DNA from: Stereum hirsutum FP-91666 SS1
Lineage: Eukaryota > Basidiomycota > Agaricomycetes > Russulales > Stereaceae
Assembly (NCBI RefSeq): GCF_000264905.1
Contig: NW_006763148.1
Span: 62,001-126,000 of the forward strand
DNA: 64,000 bases
Direction of reading: 5' to 3'
Position numbers and translations under genes: made by a program. The notes under the pieces are model-generated. The model did no database searches. It worked only from the letters and a program-made list of their open reading frames with translations, and was not told the origin of the DNA. Below are positions 48,301 through 57,459 of the stretch, one piece after another (the first letter of the stretch is position 1; every line of letters starts with the position of its first letter).

Positions 48301-49219
48301 GATGAAGAAACGCTCGAAGAAGTCGAGCTTGGAAATATATCATGAACGACTTGTAGAGCTCGCGAGACTCGACTGAGGTCTGAAGGGCTACACGTAACAC
48401 GAGCCAAACCGACGATCTGCGCCACGGGTTTTTGCCGTTCTCAAAGCAGACGTCGTCTGCGATGCGCTTTGCGATACGCTTGACGTTGGCTTCTACCCCC
48501 GTGCCATACAGAATCATGACGAGAAGCTGTGAGATGTAGCGAGGATGAGTCGTGCCTCGAGTCTCTGGGACTTTGGACCCGGCTTTGGTGGTGGTGGCTC
48601 CAGCATCGAGGACATCGGCATTCATATGGGTGAGGAATGAGACGAGGTGTTCTACGAAGGATGGGTCCTGTGCGACGGAAACGGGGAGTTCGACAGCAGG
48701 TCCAGGATAGGAGCAGATGAGTTTGCCCTCGGTGTTCATGACGGCTGCCGGTGGTGGTGAAACTTCGAAGACCTCGAAGATGACGGTGTTCGAGCGCCTA
48801 CGCATCATAAGAGCTGCGTTTTGAGCTTTGATATGGAGCGCCATAACGTCTGTAACCCAGTCACTAAGCATTCGCTCTGGATGAAGGGGGGAGTAAACGC
48901 GGCGCGAGATAGAATGCGTACCTCCTTCTTCAAGAGCCAATGCTTGTTTCATAATCGCAGATTTGTCGAAGAGTTGAACGGAGTCAAAGAGCCCGGATAG
49001 CAGCCCAATGATACGGCCCCAATGCTCCTTCTGCGACGGCTGAATATGTTCTGAGAAATCTAAAGAGGCCTCAAGAAGGAGGCCGCAAAGATCTAGGTCG
49101 CAGTCGTTATCTGGATCAGCATTATCGTCGCTTTGTGGTAGCCTCGGAGGTAGGAAAACGTGATTGAGCACGTAGTGCAATCCGCCCTCAGTGGTTTTAT
49201 CGAAAAATGAGGTAGACAT
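39332..49219 (-). CDS. giant DUF6606/DUF3638/DUF3645 protein with helicase-like P-loop
   Basis: Eight exons (49219-46444, 46381-45711, 45646-45572, 45514-42809, 42752-41688, 41633-41007, 40946-40667, 40602-39332), every junction in phase, 3,156 residues. The N-terminus (YVLNHVFLPPRLPQ; QPSQKEHWGRIIGLLSGLFD) is the DUF6606 region. At about residue 2080, LNMGEGKSSVIVPIVVAALA is the DUF3638 Walker A motif, followed by LVRVVILKPLAGSMFHLLVE and, about 130 residues on, DILDESDELL in the place of a DEAD-type Walker B. FPSKLGTSGWDLAERKDNFT marks DUF3645. Near the C-terminus MRKLGYGQSLMFCAPPEVDR is family-typical. Such proteins are found in fungi, plants and protists; databases often label them ubiquitinyl hydrolase, but I see no obvious catalytic Cys/His set and treat that as unproven. 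An ATP-driven remodelling role is inferred. Start: ATG 49219; ATG 49243 or an upstream exon (49511-49323) is possible. Confidence 0.93.
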
Positions 49220-49322
49220 GGTGGTGGAGGTTGCAGTGGGCATGAGAAGGGGGGACAAAGGCAAGTGGCTTTGCTAAAGACGTATAGCTATCCTGGAACC
49301 CATCGCACTGGGCATGAGGCAC

Positions 49323-49511
49323 CTGCGCCACTGAAACTATCAGATCCTGAGATAGAAACACCAGCACGCACGCACGGACTGACTCGGTCTGGTGCAGAAT
49401 GACATCGTGTGACCATCGATCCACTTCTTCCGTAGAGAAGCGCTGGTCCGAATTTTCTGGTATTCGATGAACCTCCCCAGCGCCTGGCCGGGGGAGCACA
49501 ACTAGAGACAT
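49323..49511 (-). CDS. candidate alternative first exon of the giant DUF3638 gene
   Basis: ATG at 49511 opens 63 codons (MSLVVLPRPGAGEVHRIPEN ... DLIVSVAQ) ending at a donor GTGCCT. A 49-nt intron to an acceptor CTTTAG at 49274 would join in phase 0 to 18 more codons and then the ATG at 49219. This would lengthen the giant protein by 81 residues. Family members as I know them start nearer the DUF6606 region, so it may instead be a 5' UTR frame. Confidence 0.35.
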
Positions 49512-50645
49512 ATATATATACGAGATGAATTAGGACGAGAACGGCAGAGCACTCTCAAGATGATCATTCTCCGAACCGTGCGCAAATAGCGACAGCGCGA
49601 GAGAGATACAACGAAAAGCATGAATGCAACAAATGCGTGGTTTGCGGACGGGTGACTGGTTAGGAATAAGGGTGTCGCAATCAGGGTGATTCCACCAACC
49701 ATCCCGGACACAATCGTATCCGAACGAAGCCTCCACCTATCCTCCACGTCGATGTCGTTCACCAATGCAGCCAGTATCATCTTGGATTGTATCCGACAAA
49801 CGTGGAATATGTACCACACAGAGCAGATCCACCCAATCGGAGTATACGTGCGCGCAGACCAAGACTTTCGAAGGGTGCGGTTCGAAAAACAGGGACACGA
49901 GACATCTGTACGCATCGGAGACTCGGAAGAATCTGCGCTGGTGCCAGTCCTGACGGAGAGTGAATACGGATAAGAAACCACGAAGGATGGCGGGAGGGTG
50001 ATTAGGGGAAGAAGCGATGGAGAGAAGGGGTGAGGAGGAAAAATAGAGGATAAGAGTTATGATCAGTACTGTGTTTCGGCGGATAGGTGATGCTAGAGGT
50101 AAATGAGAACGAGAAATAAACAACACGAATGACGATGTGAATAATGTGAGCAAGGATCAAAGTGTGACGACGTACTTACATCTCCCTTCTCCGCTGCCGT
50201 TCCTCGTGGCTCCGTCCTAAGCCCTACAGACTCGAACTCCACAATCTCCATCAGTCATCCCGAATGATCAGCAGCACCTTGCGTTTACGACTTCCTTCTG
50301 TAGATTGGCGTCGGGAGTGCATATCAGAGACCACTGAGTGCGCTGCAGTGAAAAAAGCGAGGGCATTCAAACCCGTGGCCTGCTACTGGGACCATGGATG
50401 GGAAGGAAGTAAAACGTGAGTGAGTGACGCTGCCTATATAACGCTGGACAGATGCATAGAGAGAGAGCCGTAGAAGTAACAATATACAAAGTGGGCTGAC
50501 GGTGGGGTTGAGATCGGCAAGAGCAGGCCATGCGATACATCACTTGGAATGGAGTGTTCAAGAGCCTACTCCTTCGAGCTTCGAGCTTCAAATCTACGAA
50601 AGTAGAGTGGTTGTAGATGTCAGCAGACGAGAAGTTGGAGCTAGC
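49512..50645. other. spacer with an undecided small gene
   Basis: At 49500-49980 both strands look codable. Plus 49752-49973 reads MSFTNAASIILDCIRQTWNM and ends PVLTESEYG (73 residues); minus 49981-49502 has a hydrophobic segment FVAFMLFVVSL. I cannot choose, and neither has a domain. 49980-50640 shows nothing. Confidence 0.25.
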
Positions 50646-51240
50646 AGTAGCTATAGGTAGAGGACGAGACGACGCGAAAATGAGCGCTCGTTGACAAACG
50701 TTATCTTATCGCTTTGTTATCAGCCCGGGTTGGCTCGCGTGCATCATTTCCGTCGGCCACGTGGCGTGAGTTCCGCGCTCGTATCCACCGCTCGAACAAC
50801 GTTAACGTCCCTCTTGCTGCTTACCTGTCGTCATCTGCCTCTCGAACAACGGTTTCGGTACTTATTCGGTATGACTGGCTGTGCTTTTGGTTATACTGAA
50901 CTTGGAGATACGGGCAAGAGAACACCTCCAGGTCTGAGCTGTCAAGCTAACTCTAATAAATATCACCTTCGATTCGGATCCCTCTTTTTGTTTGCTCGCC
51001 TAGTACGAGACAACGACGAGGCGAACTTCGACATGGACACGAACATATGGATCTCCGCTGGCGATGAACACTTTTCTCCCAATCCTCTTTTTTCCGAGCC
51101 CTTCCTAGCCTCTTGTCTCTTTCTTCGAAGCCCTGCCTCGTCAAACGAGGCCTAAATGCGTACACAATGAGTCATGTACGACATCAGTGCATAGATGATG
51201 GGGTGGATGTATGGTGTGATAGATCAATAACTTGGGTACA
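50646..51240 (+). repeat. dispersed repeat family, copy 6
   Basis: Head GTAGAGGACGAGACGACGCG, core TTATCAGCCCGGGTTGGCTC with GCGTGCATCATTTCCGTCGG, and a tail ending near GATGATGGGGTGGATGTATG. Same orientation as other copies. Confidence 0.7.
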
Positions 51241-52669
51241 TCCTTTCCTCTATGCTGAACCACTTCTCTCTCCGTCAGCCTCGTTTCCGCAGATCCATAC
51301 AAGATGTCCCAACGTTCTCTCTTCGAACACGCTCAAACGATCGTACGCACCATCCTCTCACAAATATAGAACCTCGCTAATGACCATGCCTGCATCGACA
51401 GCGCTCTAACTCCACGTACTGCAGCCTCGCAATTGTCGACACGCACGAGCTTCCGCCCATATTGTCTTCCTCCCAAAAGTAACCCTTTCGGGTGGCCCTG
51501 ACGCTGTTATGGATGTGAAAATGAGGCGTGGGCAGGATGAGAGACTATTCAAGGGCAAGCGTTAGCCAAGTCTTTTCTTCATGATCAAAGATCGATCGTC
51601 GACTGCCGAAGAAACACGATAGGACCCCTACACCGCCATCGAGGATCGTTCCGAGGACTTGACTCCAGCGGGTGGTGACGGTGGCGTGGTGGCGAGTAGG
51701 AGGAGTGTGAGTGAGCAAATGTTTAGATGACCGGTACGCGATTCTTGCTTTCTTTTTCCCTGTCCATGCTCTTGCCATGCAGGCGCCTTTAGATCTTTTC
51801 ATCCTGTGGTTTCGGTGGTCATTGCTCAGGCGTTACGATGTTTCGTTGGACGATCGCTTCACGTTGGAGATTAGACCTTCGAGCTCCGATAGATCATGTA
51901 CGTTGGGACAAATCGCTGTCGCCGTGATGCTCATGTTCGTACCCGCAATGGTTGTGTGGTGCTGCACTACATGACACGTACACGTATCCTCTCGCGGATG
52001 AGTACATGCGTTCTGCAGAGGAAGTATGTCGTTGTCATTCGACTTTGTTGTGTGTCCGTTTCAGCTTCGTGCTCAGTGGCTTAGTATGATGGTATGGAGG
52101 AGTAGAAGCCGTGACTGACAGGTTATTGAGGCCGGCGAGGTCGTTGAGGAACGAGAACTGGGGAACGATGTGCACTGTAAGTTATAGTGAGTTGTGACAG
52201 CCATCGAAGATGTGGCATAGTATTTGTGGCATACACGATTTCCTGGCCTTCGCCGTCGACCTCGATCCTCTCCTAGCCTCGAACGTGCCTGTCTACTGTA
52301 GGATCTACCCCGTTTCTTTCTACTGCGCATTTTTCATTTCTCCCTCCGTTCGATGTAGTATCGAATGGTTGTATTCGTTCTTCCTGTCAAGCATAGGGCC
52401 TCATGTCTGAAGCCTCATGTCGCCTGTTCTAAAGTCATGAACCGACCACTCGCTTCAATAATCATCGATCTGTGTAGGAGGGTCCAAGGCTGTGAAGCCC
52501 TGTGAATAACAAGTATGGCAGTTCTGTCACCGTCGTATTCTCCTAGAGCAAACTTCCACCGTACTAATTAAATGCCAGAGGTACTCACCAGAGACCCGTC
52601 AAGCAGTCATGATCAGCAGCTTCCTGGAGCCGGTGACTTACGTCTTCACCAATAATATGGAGCACGACT
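51241..52669. other. gene-poor stretch
   Basis: The plus frame 51711-51974 has hydrophobic segments (LAFFFPVHALAM; LGQIAVAVMLMFVPAMVVW) but no homology or splice support. I see nothing else. Confidence 0.3.
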
Positions 52670-52938
52670 TACTGTACTATTTCGACCGTAGGCCACCAGG
52701 GTGTGACCTGTGACAAGGGTGGCACTTAGGCCATGGGTGTAAATAGGCCATCGGCCCCCAAAATTTGTGACCGACTTGCCTTAAAAGGCAAGTAAATTGC
52801 CGTTTTGGGCGAAGCCTGGACGAAAAAATGAATAAATAATGCCTCAGGGGGCCTGTGACCTGTGACAAAATGTGTTTAGGCCATGCCATATGCCCGCTGT
52901 GACCTGTGACCATGGCCTACGGTCGAAATAGTACAGTA
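52670..52938. mobile_element. MITE, 265 bp with 24-bp perfect terminal inverted repeats and TA target duplication
   Basis: After TA at 52670-52671 the left end begins CTGTACTATTTCGACCGTAG and continues GCCA; the right end is its exact reverse complement for 24 bases, followed by TA at 52937-52938. Three subterminal copies of GTGACCTGTGAC lie at 52703-52714, 52855-52866 and 52899-52910. There is no coding capacity. The TA duplication and size fit a non-autonomous Tc1/mariner-like element. Perfect ends point to recent insertion. Confidence 0.9.
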
Positions 52939-53837
52939 TTCTGCGTTGACGCACGAAGACGTTGTTCGGGTTTCAAAAAGGGGGATACATGCATCCCTAA
53001 GACGTCTGCACTCCGCACAGATGCATCTACCAGGGTGGTGAATGCATTTATCGAAGATGTCATCTGTAAATGGCACCATACATGCCCTTGACCGATGTTT
53101 GGGAATTTCTCGACGTCAGCGTAGTTGTGACCAAGGTCAAAATCGGCGCCTCGCGTCGGGCACAAGTCGCGAATGCTTTGCAATCGCATTTCGGAGTCAA
53201 GTACCAGATGCTCTGAATCAAATATTCAGCGAATGAGTAGTCCAGGAAGTCTGCAGAGCCTGCGGAGGTAAAAATACTGTTGACTCATGCACGCACCCCC
53301 AGGGTATTACTGCTCATACAGACGATGATGTCGTCAGGCCGGTGGGACCTGTCAGATGCAGCAGTCGCGTGATGCGAGTTCCGTTCTTCTATACATGCAT
53401 CTGAAGGTCCTTCGAATAACGAACCTCTAGTAGCTTTGGGAATCTGCAGCACCGTCATAAATCTTTGTTCCGCAAGACGAAAAATGCATGACCATCATGA
53501 TCACACAGTTGCGTTATGCTGGGCGCCTGGCTAGGGTCACATTTCGGAGGTTCCAGGCATAGGACCGAGCTTCGGTTCCAAGGACTGCTGTAGAACTGTG
53601 AGGCCGCAACAAAAGGGTATTCAACGCGACAATGGGGGTAAGCAGACGGATACTGCCAGCTCGCCGTGAGTTCGCCGTTCCATAATTTTACGACTTAGAA
53701 CGATCCTCTGACCTGTCCTTCATTCTACGCACAAACTTCACTGACATGCATGCCTCTTCCGCTTTCTTCGACGTAAACAAGCCAGAGAAATGGACTCCAA
53801 GGTTCGAGTTTTGCCCCTGGACCACATGAAGCAAAAG
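52939..53837. other. spacer upstream of the lectin gene
   Basis: No supported gene. Short frames at 52910-53230 on both strands lack domains. Confidence 0.35.
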
Positions 53838-53845
53838 TATAAATA
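53838..53845 (+). promoter_or_regulatory. TATA box of the lectin gene
   Basis: TATAAATA, 85 bases ahead of the ATG at 53930. The CT- and CA-rich leader (CTCTCACTCACTCCCATCCA) just before the ATG is typical of well-expressed basidiomycete genes. Confidence 0.6.
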
Positions 53846-53929
53846 CGAGACTGTCCACGCCTCCAAGCTCCCAGTTACTCATCTCTCTCCACAACAGCTC
53901 TCACTCACTCCCATCCACAAACGATCGAA

Positions 53930-54860
53930 ATGATTTCTCCAGACGGTGCCAGCGTCCAGACTCGTCTCATTGGTGAGCACTGTTATCAATGCTTGTACTT
54001 CGTGACTCGGCGTTACCGTCTATGTATGTTTACCATGGTGTTACACGCTCGACTTTCTACAGGTGGAAACGATGGCGCCCAGTTCAACGACTCCGACGCG
54101 GGTGCGTATGATTTTGTTTGTTATCTGCTCGTCATTTCTTGCTCAGCGTCATAAATTGTAGTTTCCGGATGGCCTGCCGCTAACAAGATTCGCCGTGATC
54201 ATCCCATTTCCAAGATCGATATTTTCACTGGCTGGATCGTCAGTTCTCAGTCCAACGATCAATTCTGGCGTCGTCTTGGCTCATTCATGTTTGCTTTTAT
54301 AACCAGGTTGACGGGATCACCGTCACGTACGACCTCGCTGATGGTACGCAGAAGGCTGTCCAGCACGGTAGCAAGACTGTCACGGCCACCGTTACCCTCA
54401 GTGGTCAGTTATCCCGAATGTTTCCAGTCTTCGAGATGCTCACTATCTTCTCTTCGCAGACACCGAGGTCATTGCTGACGTCTCCGGCATGGCGGGCTAC
54501 CATAACTACTACAAGAAAGCGCTCGTCTGCACCATCTCTTTCAATATCCTCGACACTAAGACGGGTATCATGCGCGTCGCCGGAGTAGGTCCACCTCCCT
54601 GCTCATTATTCAAAGATAAACTACTCACGGGAATTTTACTTCGTGATGCATCGCCACAGCCCTACGGGAACAGTGATAAGGCGAACGCTGGCCAGCCCTA
54701 CCACTTCTCCGGTCCCTTCGTGTTTGCAGGTTTCGCGGATAACGCCGCTGAGCATGGTATGTCACCGAATTTTCTTCGCCACTCTCGCGAATACTCCTAA
54801 CAGATATTTCCAGTCGGTCTTTCTGGCCTTTCCGTCATTAGGTCTACTTTGTGGGAGTGA
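53930..54860 (+). CDS. jacalin-like lectin domain protein
   Basis: Seven short exons (53930-53972, 54063-54101, 54162-54238, 54307-54403, 54460-54584, 54660-54756, 54814-54860), all junctions in phase, 174 residues. The chain reads as one jacalin-type beta-prism: LIGGNDGAQFNDSD (the Gly-rich first strand), then KIDIFTGWIVDGITVTYDL, VSGMAGYHNYYKKALVCTIS, YHFSGPFVFAGFADN and GLSGLSVIRSTLW, which matches the fold's closing strands (GxxGxxLxxI). There is no signal peptide, so it is probably cytoplasmic or released without the classical route, as usual for mushroom lectins. Jacalin-type domains bind mannose or galactose; specificity cannot be read here, and the usual GxxxD sugar loop near the end is not obvious. 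A TATA box and CT-rich leader suggest strong expression. Confidence 0.75.
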
Positions 54861-55179
54861 AAGATCGGTCAAGGCGTGAACGAATCCCGCAGTTTTCCGC
54901 ATTTGAGTCGTTGCGTTGATAATTCTGTAGTAGCGGTAGCCATAGTCTTTTGAGTATGCCAGTCTTACTGTGTCATGCCATTTAAATGTATGCACCCGGT
55001 TATTCATCTACTCGTGGTTTGACCGAGATACAGTTGAGGCAAGTTTCTCGAAAACGACCTCTGTGCCGATCACCTAAGACCATCGAGACAGTCCTGCAAA
55101 GAGGTTGGTATAAGTAACCATTACTACGCAATAAGACCAGCCAGGACCACATTATGTCAGTTCTACTCAGGAAGCTAAC
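54861..55179. other. spacer
   Basis: 3' flank of the lectin gene; nothing else seen. Confidence 0.4.
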
Positions 55180-55610
55180 AGTTCACAGAGAACGAGAACG
55201 AGGAAAAACAGGAAATGAGCCAGGAAGGGTGGGGAAAAGAGGCGATCGTAATCTTATCATCCCGGGATCGCTCGCGTGGATCAATTCCGTCGAGCGCGTG
55301 GCCTCACCTCCGCCACACTAATCTATTTCTCCCTCTTGCTCCTCCGCTGTCATTCGTCTCTGCAAGTTCACGACGATGTACTCTCTACTTGGCGTTGCTA
55401 CTGTGATCTTGAGCGTGGAGAACTGGAACTCCTGCCACCGCAATTTAGCAGCACTCAGCCTAGTTCAACTCCACATCTCGAATATCGTCTTCTCCGAGTC
55501 CCAAGCAAATGCAACAAAAATGCAACGTCCAAACACGCTGATATTATTTTTAGCACACCATTTTGCTTGCCTAGTGGGATAGGCATACTATTCTAGTCTT
55601 GAGATGCTCG
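55180..55610 (+). repeat. dispersed repeat family, copy 7
   Basis: Head CACAGAGAACGAGAACGAGG, core AATCTTATCATCCCGGGATC with GCTCGCGTGGATCAATTCC, then GACGATGTACTCTCTACTTG shared with copy 5. It ends near 55600. Confidence 0.8.
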
Positions 55611-55927
55611 AGACAGAAGGCCGATGATACCTTGCCAAAGGTCCAGGTCGAAGAGGATGAAGATGAAGAGAAATTTGGGAAGGGATTTTGTAGTGAATAC
55701 CGCTGACGATTAGCTCATACTAGACTTGGATGAGAGACGACAATGGAGAAATGCAATGATTCCGGACGCGATTCGAAGGCAAGAACAACAACACATCAGT
55801 TTGATTGTAGTACAACGGGGCATAGCAGCTGGAAAGAAGAGCGTTCGGAGGTCTGGGACTCCAAGTCGTATCATGAATATGTATCATGAATAGAGTGATA
55901 GCAGATGCGAACAGACAAGGAGTCGGA

Positions 55928-55985
55928 GATAGCAGTACGTAAAGAACAAAAACGAGAAGGTACAAATAAAAAGCGGGAGAAGCAG
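55928..55985 (+). repeat. dispersed repeat family, head-only copy
   Basis: AGCAGTACGTAAAGAACAAA and the following AACGAGAAGG match the purine-rich head of other copies; no core follows. Confidence 0.5.
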
Positions 55986-56414
55986 TACAACCCTTCGTGC
56001 AACCCGCTATCTATAAGAGAGCGTATCAGGCCTCCTTAGTGTAGAGCCCATGGACAGGACGAGGTGATAGCTGGAAACCAGGAGGCCGTGGTGAAGAAAA
56101 TGAGACCTATGGTGAACAACAGCCGAGTCCCAGCCCACGGTCATATCCAGAAAGGACGTTCTACTGGGCACCTGTGAATGACGATGTAGATATCCTATTA
56201 GGTTATTACAGTATGAAACAAAGAGTACATGCTCATCTTTATCGTGCGTTTGGGCCACGAAGCAGGCCGGTCAGAAATGCACGCCTTTCTGTGCAGATCC
56301 AACGGTACCTCATTCATTCATCCAACACAAAGAGTGCACATCTCACTCACTCACGTCCGGCCGTCTGCTACACAGTCGGTCTTCCTCCTCAAATGCAGCA
56401 GCACTCAATCGAGT
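55986..56414. other. spacer
   Basis: No supported gene. Confidence 0.35.
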
Positions 56415-57040
56415 TCACAAGACGAGATTAAGTTCCTCGTCTTTCAATGAAAGGACCTGCTTTGGAGCGCAATGAACCACGGCCGCAGAAACTCCGCGCT
56501 GAAGCATCCGCCCATCCGTCCGTCCAGAGATGATGGAGAGACAAACACGACAAGAGCATGGGAATATCCCAGAAACTGCTGTCAGGCGTCTGATAGCGCA
56601 TATAACCACCAAACCGAGCCACCAGCCTTGCAATTTCGAGGAACTCAGCTCATCTTCAGGGCTTAAGTAAACGAGAATAAAATACGGACAAGGACGCTCG
56701 TTATGATCCTCCGTCAGCCATACGAAGATTAAAAGCACCCATTCCGCTAAACGCATCTGTGATAGATGCACAGAACTGTCGCCTTCAGCCTGTCCTGTGA
56801 GGTCAAGCATAGCGCATAGGGATACTGGGGCCCTCTAATGCAGGACAATAGAATAGAGATGAACACGGCAGTCACGACAAATGTTACTGCGAAAGCGTTA
56901 TATGTGGGAAGCACAGCCCGTAAAAGACCTACACCCGAAGCACGACCGACATCGAAGCTCTCGAAGGAGATAAAACCGCTCGAAAAAAGATAACCGAAGA
57001 GAAAGAGGGATGACGAAGGACGAGATATACGAGGAAACAT
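56415..57040 (-). CDS. possible small membrane protein, unresolved
   Basis: ATG at 57040 opens MFPRISRPSSSLFLFGYLFS with two hydrophobic segments (FLFGYLFSSGFISF; FAVTFVVTAVFISILLSCI). A second frame further down (56810-56415) has AEWVLLIFVWL and GWWLGLVVICAI. A splice that joins them in phase was not found. It may be one two- or four-span protein, or two unrelated frames. Confidence 0.25.
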
Positions 57041-57049
57041 GCCTCCAAT

Positions 57050-57459
57050 TTAAAGCCGTAAAAGACGTAGCAGACATTTGAACATCCTCTCTCTCAAATT
57101 CCTCTCATGACTAAACCCACTGGAGCCAGTCGCCAGAAACGCCCGTAATTCTGCCTTGTCGAATGTCCGGCTTCCATCGTCGTCTGCGACGTTTCGTCCA
57201 ATATTGAGGACGCGTCTTGGCCGAACGGACTCTAATCTGGCAGAACGTCCGTCAGTCTCCGGCATAGAAGACCATTACGATGCTTAACCTCTACACCCTC
57301 TGCCGTGGCAATCACCCTCACTGCTACCGTCGAGGAATGGACTCCTCTCCCGTCCGATCTCGCATAACCCGCTCCGGACATCCATCCCGCATACTTTTCT
57401 CCTTCTCCTTCTAGAGCTCCCCCTCGCAACTCGTTCCGTTCCTGGTCCTAATCATCCAC
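57050..57459 (-). CDS. possible gene fragment with one EF-hand-like loop
   Basis: After an acceptor GATTAG the frame reads DQERNELRGGALEGEGEKYA, STVAVRVIATAEG, and, through a very short 44-nt intron, RPRRVLNIGRNVADDDGSRT followed by FDKAELRAFL. DDDGSRTFDKAE fits the 12-residue EF-hand loop (D1, D3, S5, T7, D9, E12) except for Arg at the Gly6 position. Upstream, AEVVVVVQGVDD is in the same frame but ends at the TAG. The start and the 3' end are unclear, and the short intron is suspicious. A single EF-hand hit of this kind can arise by chance. Confidence 0.25.

Noticed and set aside
49502..49981. Competing small genes on both strands
   Set aside because: Neither strand has a domain or a start/stop context that decides it; left as undecided.
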